Below, one piece after another: positions 1-14,036 of a stretch of 64,000 bases of DNA (positions are counted from its first letter, which is position 1; each line of letters opens with the position of its first letter). The notes below the pieces were generated by a model, which worked only from the letters and a program-made list of their open reading frames with translations, was not told the DNA's origin and did no database searches. This DNA comes from Sympetrum striolatum (taxonomy: Eukaryota; Arthropoda; Insecta; Odonata; Libellulidae). The translations under genes were made by a program, and so were the position numbers. The DNA lies in NCBI GenBank assembly GCA_947579665.1, contig OX388345.1, positions 61,247,454 through 61,311,453 of the forward strand. The letters are read 5' to 3'.

Positions 1-3000
1 TTTGGATAAAAAACTCTTGGGCGATTCTTATTCAGGAAAATATCTCCTTAGGAAATTCTATTATTTCCTAATTTAGAAACAAAATAACAACCTTTTGAGG
101 GATCCGATCTAACGGTTTGTGATATTCATTCTCGTACATCATTAAATGTAACGGCTGTTGTACTTTAAATGAATCCACCGAGGCGAAGCTATTTGTAGTG
201 AAATAATATTGTAATAAAATATTCCCGTTTACGTGTTTATTAAAAAATATTTACAAAGTGAATTCAAAGTAGCGAAACTGTTTGTAAAGGAAACGTTAAT
301 ACAACAAAATATTTCTGTGGATACAGCTTTTAGTGAAAGGGAGGTCACAAGGTGCTTAAATGGGCGAGATACTTTTTCCATACTAAACAAGAAATATGGA
401 TTTTATAATAAGCATTATTTAGTATAATTTCAGTAATGATAACAATCAACCATGTTAAGTCCATGATGCTTTATAGATTTAGTTCAGTTGAGGCTAATCG
501 AAGATTATCGAGGTGGATAGATCATAGGTGTACATATTGAGAATTTTTAAATTTGATTCTGAATACCATGTCTTGAGTTATTGAAATGATAAGTGTATGT
601 ATTTCGTCTTTAGCTGGCTTCAATAAATATTTTCTTTCCCACAACTGCCAACGTTCTAATAGTTTCCCTTTATAGTGCGAAACATCTAAAACAAACCTAC
701 ATTAGACTTAATAATTAGTAAATTCAACTTCCTTCTCATTTAATCGCCAATTTATTACGTCTTGTGATCATGCCCAGTTATAAGTTAAATCATTATCTCA
801 TTCAACTTATTCTTTCTGATTAACTATGGAGTTCCCATTTAGCAATTAAAGGTTCTTCCTTTTCTTGTTATCGACTCTCATCATCATTTGAAGAACCCTT
901 GTGATAAGTCTTTTATTTCCTTATTACTCAAAGGTGATAAGAAAGAATTACTACCTTAAAAAGTCTGCTTTGGAAAATTTTGCAAGAAAAAGATGCGAAA
1001 GGATTCTTTCACTCTAAGTGAAGAGAGAATTTCCTGAATTCTCTTTGCTCTTTCACTAGCGACAGAAAAATGAGATCCTTCGTCTTTAGAAAGGTAAACA
1101 GTCAGGAAGGGTGTCCTTTGCTTGTCGTCCCTATTTTGCGGACTTTTTCTGCACCATTACGCACGCCATTCAGTGGACCTTAATTTCTCTCTCAGACGAA
1201 TGTTTGTCTTCAGGACAGTAAATATTAATCACGCTTTCTGCAACCTCAAGAGGATTTACTAAAAAGGAAAAATTAACACAAAAAATCCAGTTCACAAATA
1301 CGAGATACACACACACACACATACACACACAAATTGTAAACACAAATACTTGTTTATCCTTATTTTCAATAGTTATAATTACTCATTTTATTCTTATTAT
1401 TTGCTTTTACTCCGAAATTGAGATCAATTCGTCAAATAATTACTCTTTAAGGTTCAGGCTTCAAATTACATACAATCTTCATTTATTTATCAAAATAAAA
1501 TAAAACATTAAAAGGATAGTAGGGATATAAGGTAAAATATCAGATGGAAACGTCTTTTTCTAATTTGTGAAAGCTAAAACCCATGCAAAAGTAAGAACGT
1601 GTTCTCTTTGCAAAATAAAAAACACAATTATCTGTGTAGGCTGCCCAGGTAACAACCAATAATATTCGTAGTTTACTGTCACTCCAGTTTAAATTGAGGA
1701 ATCTGGAGGGAAACAATTTACGCTCAGAAGAATTAATTTTCATTATTCAATACATATATTAACAAAAATAATTTAGATACTTAACAAATTAATTATATTT
1801 ACCATTTCTTATAATATTATATCTGGGTTTTAATGATAATAAAATGGCATATAATTCCTTTATTCTATATAATTTTCAATGTCAGCTAAATGAACGACTA
1901 CGTAGCAATTCAACTCAAATGATGCAGCCATGCAGATAAATCAGATGAATTAAGTAGTATGCAGTTTCTGAAATCATTGCGATGTTCGGCATGATATAAT
2001 GAAACCTTAACGAAATTCCATGCGTAAATAAATTCATCAATTATAAAAAATGTCATTCTAGAAAGTGTTAAAAAATTTGTCAACAATTATTATCAAACAT
2101 ATCAACATTACAACTATGGATATTAAGACAAGCTCACAGTATTCAAAACTTTGAATAAACTTTGATAATGATGATGAAATTAATATTTGTATAGATAATA
2201 GATACAAAAATACATTGAAAGATAATAATAGATCATAAAATTATATTTTTTTCATGAATACCTAGGAACTCTTAATATGTATTCAAAAAATGTGAAAGTA
2301 AATACGACTTCTCTTAGAAATTCCACTTTCACTTATCAGCATATTCCATGTTTCTTCTTCACGTGGAAATCGAGGAATAAATCCAAATGAGCAAAGTTTT
2401 TAGTAATTATTGAGTTTTTGAAAGGGCGCGAAAGGGTTGGAATAGAAAGTTAAGAAAGTTTCCCTGAAAGGAAGAGGAATACAAAAACTGAGAAATCTTT
2501 CCAGTCCCAGAGAGAACAAGCTTAATCGCATCAAGGTTTGCTCTTTTCAACGGAAGTGAAAAATATTGAGAAAAACGTTGCCAAGGAGATCGGCTTAATT
2601 TCATGAAAGATGGACGCTATGATATACGGAAATAATTAAAAAGAAAAACGTTTGAATGATTTTCCCATTTAAGTAGCATATTAACTGATTTTAATTATTC
2701 AGGTTTCTTCCAATTCATGAACGGTACTAATATTAACTGGTATTTAATTCCTAAAAAGTGCTATATCATATTTTAATCTGTGCGCGAGAAATACCATTTG
2801 AAGAATTCAATATTCACTGTCCAAAAGTTAACTTGTGAAACATTACCTAATATAAGCTTTCAAATACATAAGTATTATATTAAATCTACTATTAATAATT
2901 TATAATTTATTACAAAATAAATTAAACATAAGTATAATGGGACTATAACGCTTTATACATTGATGATACATCCACCAGATATCTAAGAACTTGATCGTAT

Positions 3001-5301
3001 TATGCAAGAGCATTTATATATGTTTTAGTGGAGGAAAATTCATATAAACGATACGGCATTGTATATTAGAAATGAAAAAACATCTAAAAGTATTTGCTAT
3101 TCAAGACGACTCCTTATGGCCAGCCACAATAATGCATCTGAGAGTAGGAGGTTATCATCCGACCTCTCGCGGAGTCACATCTATTGTCGTTGGTGACGGA
3201 GCGTTAAAAGATCCTTGAATAGACGGGAATAAAAGGCCGATTCTAAAAATATCCGTACTAACTCCTTTATCGAGCAGTATAAAACCATTGTATTCTTTCA
3301 TTTCAAATCTCAGGATTTGATACCTCATGGCTGAATGATGTTTCCTCCACCAGTAAACAAAAATACTCAACATCTTCAGATGGAAAAGAAGATCCTTCAA
3401 TCGCTTTTCTGTTTATTGGCAGCGCTGGAGGAATAGGGATGGAGAATATTTTCGACTTCTATCAAGAGCGGATATACAATAGTAATTTCCTTTTACGTCA
3501 CTCGTAACACTCTGAAGAAATAAAAGGAATGCGAGGATAAATAGAGAAAGAGATATTGCGTTTGACTGAATGAAGGCTATATTGCTCGGATAACGGATAT
3601 AAATTGCGTATTTTTTTATCAACTGCTGAGCCTTTTGTAAGTGGGGATGAATGTCCTGGAAGAAACTGATATCTATTCTTGAGATTACACATAATCTACT
3701 TCCATCTATGAATATATAAATAAATAGAGAATGGGAGATTTTTCGATGGATTTCAATTTCGGTAATATTTTTAGAGATTTCACCTTGGAGTTATAAATCC
3801 ACTCACTCTGTTCATGAATTAAAAACTTTAATCAGCTCATTTTTCAGGTTATGTTTCCATTGATTAATATTTTAGGGTTAATGATGGAGTAAAAAATAGA
3901 GTAATGATTGAATTATGAATATTTTACATTGTATCTTATATTTAATAAGGTGCTTAAATAACTTTTTGGGTGCTGTCTTGACATCGGTAACCCATCAAAG
4001 CCAGAAGAATTTCTTTTATGCAATCCAAAGATGTTATTAAAATAATTTATTTATATCATTCACAATATTGAGAGAGGGACTTAAATCCTCTTACCTACCA
4101 TTTTACTATCGGATACCATCCGAAAGTATGAATTTGGACAATTTCAATGATACTCGAATCAGCATCCCCGCGTGATCATACCATTCTGTTAGCCGTTACT
4201 GAGTGAGGGCTAGCTTCTGCTGAGGCTAACTAACTATACTTTGTCTTTACGTTATTATAATATAAAGTAAAGATTTCAAATAATTTTATTAACTTTGGCA
4301 CACGAAGATAAACTTTTCTAGCATAAAGGTGGATAAGTGGCCTTCAAGTTGAATAAATATTTTATAGTTGTATACGTATATTAGGGTATCTCAAGATATA
4401 AGGGAAAATATTTTTTCACAAAATCAGATATGCATACCCTCTATGTTTTCTACTTGGCCTTATTAACTTACCTAATAAATATTACTGCGATTGAATTATG
4501 GTAACCCGTGCCGACTTGATGCCAAGCAATTTCGAGAAATTAAAATTTGCACCGAGAAGGGGAAGACCAGGTATGTGGGAAATTAACTAACGGATTAGCA
4601 CGAATAATTCAGAGTACGTTCTTTGCTTATAATAGTGGACACTTATCCGACCATTTAACTCAATGGCCTTTTCTAAAAACATACAAGATTTCTAAAACAA
4701 TAGCAACTGAATACCGGAGCTAGGCAACCGCACCATACACGTGCATTACTATATAGATCTCGAGTTAATGGGAAATTATTTTATTCCATTTCTTTTACTG
4801 ATAACTTATATTTTTGCGATTAAATTTCATCAATTTTGAGGTCTGGAACTCCAATATTACCACAGTTATTTACTTAATAATCATATTAATGGCTGTATTC
4901 GAAATTTATTCAGTAGTAACCCTGCGAAGTGTCTAATTTCGCACAAACAAAGTCCACTTTCTTATTTTTGGCCAGCTTATTTTCAATTCCAGCCCACTGT
5001 ACGAAGTTATGTATGTTAGGATAGAAGCTAACTAAAGTTGAAGAATGCTTGGAAGGTAGCAAGATGAAGTTTAATCATAAAATTCAATCATATAAATTCA
5101 AAATATTAGTATACAAGTTAACTTAGTTTTTAATCATTCCATACATGAGAACAAAGATTGACAGTACTCTGCACGAGCACAAAAGATTAAACTGATATAA
5201 ATTTCAGCAACAAAACAATCATAATTTACACATACCGAACAATTACTCCAATAATTATCTCCATCAGCAATAGATCATGTTACACAAAATCATAATCTCC
5301 T
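1..5301. other. Non-coding, AT-rich (upstream intron or 5' flank)
   Basis: No gene can be supported. Open frames of 60-81 codons occur on both strands around 0.2 kb, 1.5-1.7 kb, 2.4-2.6 kb and 3.2-3.7 kb, but none has a recognisable domain. A CA microsatellite lies near 1.3 kb. A weak tRNA-like stretch on the minus strand sits around 4.13-4.20 kb (B-box-like GATTCGAGTATC) and may be an old SINE. If the receptor's missing 5' exons lie further upstream, this is intron. Confidence 0.5.
1307..1331. repeat. CA microsatellite
   Basis: A run of about twelve CA dinucleotides with one T interruption. It has no gene context and is probably polymorphic. Confidence 0.85.
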
Positions 5302-5394
5302 GTGCTCAGCGCCAGAACACTTAAAAAGTCCCGTAACAACATCCGATTTCAGATCTATTTCCCTTTTCCCCTCAATTTCCTCCTTTTTCGCCAC

Positions 5395-5830
5395 AACCTT
5401 TGCCCTCCTACGCACAATTCCTATCACCCTTTTAAGTGCGGGCATTTACAGCGCCCTCTTCTTCCTCCGAAGATTGAGAAAGAGCACGTAACCTCAGCGG
5501 AAAGACGTAAATCCTTCGGTCCCTATGGCGCATCCCAATGTTGGCTAATGCCCTCTTGGGAGGTTGTCCACCTCCACTGGACCCTCATTCCGACCCCAAC
5601 GGCCGATAGGCTCGAACGTCCTCCCCGAAATAAAGTATCGCATGGCGTAAGAGAAGCAATACGCACGGTGGCCATAACGAGCGGCGAATTCGACTTCGCA
5701 TACGTGTACGAGTGGATCCCGTAATTTGCGCTAACGCGATGGGCATTTCTCATGATTGCGAGAGACGTACGCTCGATGGGGCCACGGCGGGAAATTGCAG
5801 GGGCTACCTGTTCTCCATAAGGCAAACATA
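5395..5830. other. GC-rich, CpG-containing island without a supported gene
   Basis: Composition changes sharply from the AT-rich surroundings, with many CpG dinucleotides. Open frames run on both strands (140 codons on +, 100 on -), as expected when GC-rich DNA lacks TA-rich stops. Neither translation shows a known domain, signal peptide or splice context. The island may be regulatory, a 5' UTR exon or an old insertion; the sequence alone does not decide. Confidence 0.4.
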
Positions 5831-8800
5831 TTGCACTTTAGCGTAAACCGTTACGTACTGCATTACGCTAATAAGCCTGGTTCTCTGACTATTTAAATAT
5901 GTGGATAACCTCTTCAGTAACGGCCACGAACATTAATTATCTCTTATACGGAGAAATTATATATCGGAATAATCATTTTTGAATTGGGGTAAAACGGAAT
6001 GATAAGAAATACATAAAGAAGTTTTAGAACCATTTTCTCTTTCATAAGTGATCGATTTGAGTTGACCGCACTTCGTCCAACGCAATTTAGTGAAATATAA
6101 ATCGGTTTTCATGTTTTCCATAAATTTAAGTAATATGATAACTAGATTTTGCCCGAAAAACGAAATCTGTTTTTGTTAATAGAGCAAATTAGCATTGTTA
6201 GGTTTCTACATTATTCTATTTAATACTCACGAATCAATATGATGCGGCGCTAATTCCTTTTTTTTGGAAGTATTCACTCAAAAATGATTTTCCTCAATTA
6301 TATGCTACCGCAAGTAATTCCCCTTCTGTTGTTATTTATCCTAACATTTTCATTTTGGGGTTATAATGGTGTAAAATCACCATGGACCAAGATATCCATC
6401 GCTTAATTTGATTTCTAGGCATTATAAAGATTGCCTTTTATTTATTTGAAATTTTATCATATCTAAAATAAAATTTGACTTTTTAATCAATCAATTATTA
6501 TTATTACAGCTTGGCTATTTAAAATGATGAATTATTCTGTTATTTAAAATAAATCTGCAACTGATATTTGAGGTGGCCCATAATAAATGAGTTGCTTTTA
6601 AATAATTTGAAATGAAAACTCTATTAAATTTCATTTATTCATCTGGGTTATAGGTTTAATAAGGTTACAGAAGCTTGCAGAGAAATTTACGGGATGGTAG
6701 TTAGGATCTGAATCCGAGTATAAATTTTAACCTAAATATATTTTTATTTTAAGAAAACATACGAATAATTTCATATATTGATGGAAAATGCCTATACCAC
6801 TATTGTGAGAGACACAGAAATAAGATTTTACAACATATGTGTAAAAAATATACTATTCAAATATATCCTCATATTTCATTTCCGTTTAATCTAGCCTTTT
6901 ATTCTGGATGGCTCAGAAGAAAAGAGAATTGAATTATTAAGGCTAGCTGAAGGGGAAGATCTGGGAAGAAAACCGGGTTACATAGACCTCGTTGATATGA
7001 GATTACCTATGCAAATGAGATAGGGATGAACCTTGCAGTATTCTTCAACCGAAATGAACCGCTACTTCTTCCCACCTGCACGAAGAGTAAAGTATCCTTT
7101 TGCTAGGCGACCTGCAATGCATACTTGCGTTAGCATTGACCTGCTTTACAGGCGCAATCGAACTTATCTTTCTTATTCTCCAGCTATGTGTGTTCAAATA
7201 TGTAAAACTAAAGTATATATCATATCATCAGATTAAATTTAAAATAAGTAAGTAATAAGTTGAAAGTACTTTTATTTTTTTCTGTTTCTTTCTTAAGTAA
7301 TTAATCATCACATAAACCCTTTTGTTCTCAGTCAGTCTATAAATTAAATTGATAACTAGAATGAATCATGCTAAAGTTCTAATTGTAAGTTCAAGACCTA
7401 ATGAAAAGATTTTCTCTCTAACGACCTTGAATAATAGCTAAACTATAATTTTCTCCTGGCCTTAAACTCCTTCTATTCCCTGCAGAGTAACGGGGATTTC
7501 GTCATTAATTCTTACCCGTGCGGTTGTAAAACTTAACTATGTTCATAATTAATTCGCGAGTAGTGCATGAATAAATCAAACTTGCTCATTCTTAACGCTA
7601 ACCCAGCCGCTTCCGGAGGTCAATCAATTCTAAACGAACCCATTAAACTGCCGTTACTTCTTTCTTTAATTTAGGACCCTTGCGTGTGAGGTAATTAATA
7701 TTGATTAAATCGTGAACTATAGAGAATTAATTAGAAGCAAGGCATATGGAGGTCACGGTTTGTGACCGTATCAATTTGAGTACATTGAGAGCTATATTTA
7801 GCTATAAAGGGTCATTATTGGTAAGTTAAGAAGAATAATTGAATTTATAAGTTCCTTTTAACAAATTAAAGTCACCGAAAATGTATTCAGCATTTAATAC
7901 TTTTATCAGGCTCAGAATAATTAAACATCTCCTATAAACTACCACTGTTGTTTTAATAACAAATTTTTCCTTCAGTTTCAACATTTGAGGTAATTATCGA
8001 GAAATTTCGTACATTCATTTAAAGTAACATGGAATAGTTAAAATTTAACTATATTCTCTGGTCAGGTGAGTATATTTTATTATTTTCCCTCGATTTATAA
8101 GATTTTTTTGTGCTATAAAAATTTAAAAGTAATTTTTAAACCTTATTTGACCTTGTTAATTACATTTAGATTCGATGGTCATGCAATCATGGTTAAAATG
8201 AAAACGAGCTAAAACTTAAGAATTAAATGTTGAAATCCACATAATGCTTTACTGTATTTCACTGTTAAAATATTATTTGAGAATACACCAAAAATATTCT
8301 ATTAATGCTTGACATTTTGAATCCCAATAAGAAAGGTTTGACTGATAGTTCAAATTGGCTGTTCTATGTATCAAATTATCCGAAAAAGTTCCTAGTTTTT
8401 ACTAAGTAGGGGAAAGAATCAATAGAATGATGAATAGAAATATGCTAGAATAGATCTTTCCTGAAAGCAATTCATTGAAGTACGCGAGATCAGTTTGTGA
8501 TGCCATTAACAATACTAGAAAATATTTCAGAAACAAGCTTTTGCGTGAAATCATTACGAAGGAGATACTTCATACCATGTCATGTCAGAGTACTCACTGT
8601 CGGCTTTTCTAATTTCCAACGGCTTTAGATGAGGAAAATAATGCTGTGTGCTCTCTCTTCCTCCAAGTTTATGAATTCATCCAGGCCATAAGTGTAAATC
8701 CCTTTAAGATAAAGTCGCAGCTCATGTTAAACTATTTAACCCCGTCACAAATCTTTTTTATTTACTAAAAATAATAAACAGTTGTGTAAGAGTTGCAGGA

Positions 8801-11800
8801 GAGTTTAAATCTACCCAACTTTAAAATAATTATGAAATAATACTCAAATGAGCTTTTGCACAAGCATAATATATAGAGTATCTGGCATTCAACTATTTCA
8901 ACCCGAGCAAAATTCCATAACCTAAGTAATTTTGGCAGTGATCCTCCTTACTAGATTCTTTTTGAACGAATTTTGAGCATAGAGATTCTAAGAATTGGCA
9001 TTACTTTTCCTCGTATAAAAGAGGGAGAAGGAGACGAATCGGCCATCAATATATCAGAGGTACATTGTTCTCTTCCCTTTTCTCCTCTTCCTTTTAACTC
9101 CTACGAGAAAGCATTGACCTCTGTTATCAACGTATAGAGGAAATTTCTTCCGACGGACACTCACAACCACTTCGGTTTTCTCCTCCCCAACACACGAACA
9201 GTTAGGAAATCCTTAAGGTACCTCTTTAAAGGGAAGGTAAATTAATAAGTCAGATAGCTTTTCGTGTCAGAAGTGACAACTATTGAATTGCTCATCGCAT
9301 AAGTCATTATTAATAATTATTGAAATTTAATAGGAATATGTAACATATATAAAATTTCATATAGGAATTCGTGGTCTTATCGTTAGACATTCAATCAGTA
9401 GCATGTGCGTCATCACCAAACGGATTTGCGTCAAACTAACAATATCAATTAGGGAAAGATTTTTCAAACAAAATAACGCTTATTTAGCATAAATATCCAA
9501 CTACGTCAGTTCATACATAATGTCATTGAATCATAAATATTATCATCAAAATTTTACGCCTTTAACTCTGTTACAATTTCAATATCTCTTACAATAAAAT
9601 AAGCTAATATTTCAGAATATCAGTTCATTTACTTTTTTCGTCAACTAGATATATATATACTAAGTAAACGGAATGTAATTCATTAATTAAATAATATTCT
9701 CCAACTTTTCAATACTATTTTGTAATACATCCAAAGTACTATACTACTACATACTATATAGTAATATAAGGTTTGCAGAGGTTTCAGCCTCTCGTTTAAA
9801 TTTTATTTTTACCATTATTATTGAAGTTTACCTTGCGTACCGTCTCATATATAAACACATCATCAAAATAATGTTAGAAACCCTAATCTTTCTGAGTCAC
9901 TGCATTTGCTAAGTATCCCGATACTGATCCGGCGACTAAGCGTGAAAAATGGCAATGTGCGCTCTACTGAAATGAGAATGTCTCAAGGCCATCTACAGTT
10001 GTTTTTGATGGACGACCCCGAGTATTAATGCTTCTTCTTTTGATGGTGAGATGGATTATACAGCTTTTCGTAGCGTGCTAAGGAGCAATATATTCACCAT
10101 GCTTAGGATGAAACATACGATTTTTCTCCCAAGTCCTACCTTCATCAGGTAACATTTGGTTATATTTATACTGAGAACGTTAGCACTTATGTAATATTCA
10201 TTACGTAAAATATTCATTCCTTCGCAAAGAACGCATCCTATTGCTTTCTATGAATTAGTTGCATAAGAAGATATCAAAATTTTTGGTAAATTAGTAGGTA
10301 TTATTGCCTTAATGAAATATATATTAGCCATATGAACCAAAAATTTTTAAAGATAATGGTAGCGATGATTGTACTCTTAATACATGTACTTTGTACTTTA
10401 TTTTTCATAGGTTTAAATATTTAAAGTTCCCTTTGTTTTAGCACAAATGAAGGAAAACTTCTGCACGACAAAGGTCCATGGTAAAATCGAAAACCAAGTT
10501 AAGCACCACATTGCAACTAGATTATACTTTGGTAATAAGCTCTTCCTTAATTATAATAAATTTCAATCCTCTAAAGAAGAGAATTTCACTTTTATTCAAT
10601 ATATAATTTATAAGTGCTTATTAGATTTATTAGAAATTTAGAAATAATTTTTTTGATAGTCTAATACTTTTATTCAAATAATTTTTTCAAGATTAAATTT
10701 GAAGTAAAATTATCTACCACAAGGTAAATGCTGCCTTTAATTTTACGTTTTATTTCTTACTAGGAGCATTTTGAGAGTTTAAATTTGTTTAGTTATTAAT
10801 TCACAGAACTAAGCTTATTTTCCAAATCTGGACAGGGTATTGATAGAACGGTAGGAGAAGCCAGGGATCGAATTTAAAATGCCTGAATTTTGTTCCACTG
10901 GGAAGAGAGATGCATGAGGGAGATTTGCATACGTCTTTCTAGGACGTTAACCGATTACACTCTATTTATTTATCCCTGTCAAACTGACCTCTTCTCCTCA
11001 ATCTTTCCCTAAATATATGCCTACTCCTTAACCTCTCAACTCCGTTTTGCGTGGACGTAGAGGCCGGCGGGTCGAGAAAAACAAAAGAAATCTGCTTTCG
11101 GAAGCAATAAGAGCCACTTATCCCAACATTTGAAAGACATATTCCTTCGTAATTCACTTCCATGTCTATTTCCTTTATTTTTCTGTCCTTCTCCAACATT
11201 TTTCCTTGACCTTGTTAAAATGATATTTTAAGCTTTCAAGTTCCTCTCACCAATTCTCTGGTCCGTTTTATCTTCTGTTACTCTTCGTTTCCGTCTTCTA
11301 AGCCACTCTTCCGTTACTATCTGATTTTCTTAAATCCTGTGCATGTTGTAATGTATTCACCACTGTCCCTCAAGGTTCTTCCGAGCTTCTCAATTGGTGT
11401 TTGTGCAGATGCATTTAGAGAAGATTGCTCCTTCTTATACAGGGTTTCTTATGGAGGGGAATTGCTTTAATCCTGCTTACGGAGGGCCTGGTTTATTTCA
11501 CTAATATTTTATAGATGAACGTCCGGAGGTAATATTGTCTGTCGGAGGAAGTTTTCTCAATATTTGCTCAATCTTGAGCATAACAAGTAAAGAAGGTACC
11601 ATGGTTGAGAAAGCCTGTATTGCATTAACTAAGAATGACCACTGAATGAGTCCATTACTATTATAAATGTTTTGTTACTTATGCTTGGTACCCAATCACA
11701 ATTTTAAATTTAGGATATATTTTACTCATAATAAATTAAATACATAATAAAAATTTTAGCCTTTGAAGGCCATTCTTCCAATTAACCCTTATTTTTACAT

Positions 11801-11817
11801 TTGCCTTTCATGGATAA
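5831..11817. other. Non-coding, AT-rich
   Basis: No gene was recognised. Short chance frames occur at 7.0 kb, 10.4 kb and 11.0 kb. A TATAAAAG box lies near 9014 in a moderately GC-rich patch (9.0-9.25 kb), but no transcript can be tied to it. The stretch 11.0-11.45 kb is pyrimidine-rich on the + strand. No terminal repeats or retrotransposon tails were seen. Confidence 0.45.
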
Positions 11818-11940
11818 ACACTCACACACAACGTACATAGTCAACCATTCCCTACCCGGAAAAATCTGATTAGCCGGAAATCGGACCCGGGACCGGGAGG
11901 TTGGAGCGTTAACGCTAACCACTTCGCCACCACGGCCGGG
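11818..11940 (-). mobile_element. tRNA-derived SINE (minus strand)
   Basis: Read on the minus strand it begins GGCCGTGGTGGCGAAGTGG. This contains a good RNA polymerase III A box (TGGCGAAGTGG), followed about 35 nt on by a B-box-like GGTCCGATTTCC in a GC-rich T-arm context. A non-tRNA body and a GT-rich tail (TGTGTGTGAGTG) follow. That order, tRNA head with both internal promoter boxes, body and simple-repeat tail, is the SINE plan. No clear target-site duplication was found, so the ends are approximate. Confidence 0.7.
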
Positions 11941-13698
11941 TTGAAATTGTAGTCTTAGTGAGTTTACGGCAGTTATCCTTACTTCAATTTATTAGGTGGA
12001 TGTATTCCGGGAATTTATACCCTCCCTACTCTCCGTTTTTATGGGCGTGAGTGCGGAACCTTACATACTCCTCGGCCAAGTCTTTTCTATATTTCATATA
12101 CACGTTTTCGGTAATATTAGTTTTAACTGACAAATTTCAACAAATTCAAACTGATTTTTCACCTAAAACTACCATATAGGGCAAGAATAGTCGAAAAACT
12201 CTACTCGAGCATAATTTCTTCATTGAAGAAGTCGCGTAACCTCGATAATGCACTCTAATCCTCCAAAAATGACCCAAATTAAAATCTTCAGCTCATCAAT
12301 CGCTCCCATCACGAGGGTCCTCAAAACGACACGATGTCCAAACGATGAGAGAAATTTTCCTTAGAAGCCATAGATCCTCTTCCACTCGTAAAGAATAAAT
12401 GGAAATAAAACCATCGCCAAGTATAAAAAAACCAAAGTAAATTCTTTCATATCCGGTCATATCCCCGAAGAGTGTCATAAATTTGGGAAAAGGGGAGTGA
12501 TAATGCTCTCAAAATAAACAGATCGATAGGCTTTATTTCCTTCCATCGGTTTTGAGGCTGAGAATTGAACTTCGTACTTTAACGACAGTGATTGTTGGCT
12601 CGGGTCTGACAATTAAACCCTAGACACGTCCTTTGCCCATCTCCTGAGAGTGGAAGGCGTAAATTTCGCAACGATCCAACCGCATGTGCACATTCCCTCT
12701 TATTTATGGCCGGCCTGAATACAGCCTACGCATATTCCAACCTCTCTTCGCAAAATCTCCTTACTCCACCAACTTCAACTGGTATCGATGATAATAAAGA
12801 GTCAGAGTTTGTCGAGGGAAACAAAATCTCCGCTATTGTGCTTTTAAAAATTTTCCAAATAATCCACTTTGTAATTTCTCCGGTTTTGTTCTTTCAAAGT
12901 GTACTGAGAAAGTGAAGTAACCAATTGATAATGGATTCAAATCAGAAGAAAAGCATAATTAAAACGAGATGGCGTCTTCATCGAACAAAATTTCTACGCG
13001 TTTGTAACCAATGCTAAAAATCCGTATCCTTTGTTGGCGTATATTGAAATTAAAAAGTCGCTTCAAGACATTATGCTATGTATTTATTATCCCCTGAAAA
13101 AGCTAAGGCTGGGGAAATACATTTAAATTGGTTACTACTTCAGTGATCACAACACAGAACTATTACGTATTATTATATAGTTATGTATTGTAGTGTATAC
13201 ATAAATAGCTATTATTGATGAAATTTCTTAAATAGTTTCCTACTTTACACCGCGAGAATATATGAACACAATAGTAGATAACTGATACATAATAACATAC
13301 ATACATCTTTGTATAATTATGACATGCTTCTAGGTCGAATATATCTGTGGAATTTTAAATGCATTTAATAATTCGTCATTGAGATAAGGTCAAAAGTCCT
13401 TCTTTATTCACATCATTTCAAAGCTATATACTGTTGAATTTAGGTAAGAAGCGAATCTTATACTTACACAAAGCTCAAAACATTAGGATAACCTTCATGA
13501 ATAATGATATATTTTGACATACTTTCTTCGAGGAATTCAGAAAAAAAATCGAGAAATACTCGAATTAATCACTTAGTTTTTCATCGGTAGGTTTTATTTC
13601 GTCTCTTGCTACATATCAATATCGCACCCAAAGAGAACACAAAAAATTTACTGAAAGATATTTCACCGTAAAAATAATCCCTCAAAAAATCTAAAATA
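11941..13698. other. Non-coding, AT-rich
   Basis: No gene is supported. A faint tRNA-like arrangement on the minus strand lies around 12.55-12.65 kb (B-box-like AGTTCAATTCTCA); it is too decayed to class. The frame at 12.7-12.9 kb contains TPPTS, but lacks the CWPPT context of a receptor extracellular exon. Confidence 0.45.
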
Positions 13699-14036
13699 TT
13701 GCACCTTTATATCTTTACTTCCCAATTTGGGGCACTTGAGTGGAGGGAAAGATGGTTTTTCGGCCCACATCCGACTTTTCCTCATTCTTCTTCAGAAAGT
13801 CTAATGGAGCGATGTGATTCCATTACCCGCGTCCCCGCCACTTATGGAATACACTTCATCGGTGGCTCCTCCCTTTTCCCTTTTCTAATCTTCCTTCCCT
13901 TTCTTTTCCCTTTCCACTGCTTCAACTCCTGCCCCATGATGAGAACACCGCTGCGAAGCATTATGTATCCACTCTCCTGCGGCGAATTCGCAGAAGACGC
14001 TGTGTTAACACGGCCATGCAAACTTGCCTAACAATC
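13699..14036. other. Pyrimidine-rich, moderately GC-rich patch with a 110-codon chance frame
   Basis: The + strand frame is rich in Phe, Pro, Ser and Leu because the DNA is T/C-rich (runs of CCCTTTTC type). No domain, start context or splice sites support a protein. It is listed so that the stretch is accounted for. Confidence 0.35.

Noticed and set aside
5302..5724. 140-codon open frame on + (and a 100-codon frame on - over the same island)
   Set aside because: No known domain, no signal peptide and no splice context; GC-rich DNA gives long frames on both strands by chance.
9005..9060. TATAAAAG box followed by a CA-containing initiator-like stretch
   Set aside because: No transcript, first exon or gene can be linked to it; TATA-like strings are common in AT-rich DNA.
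12767..12800. TPPTSTG peptide as a possible hormone-binding domain exon (family has CWPPT)
   Set aside because: The Cys-Trp before PPT and the following conserved cysteine are missing, and there is no suitable donor.
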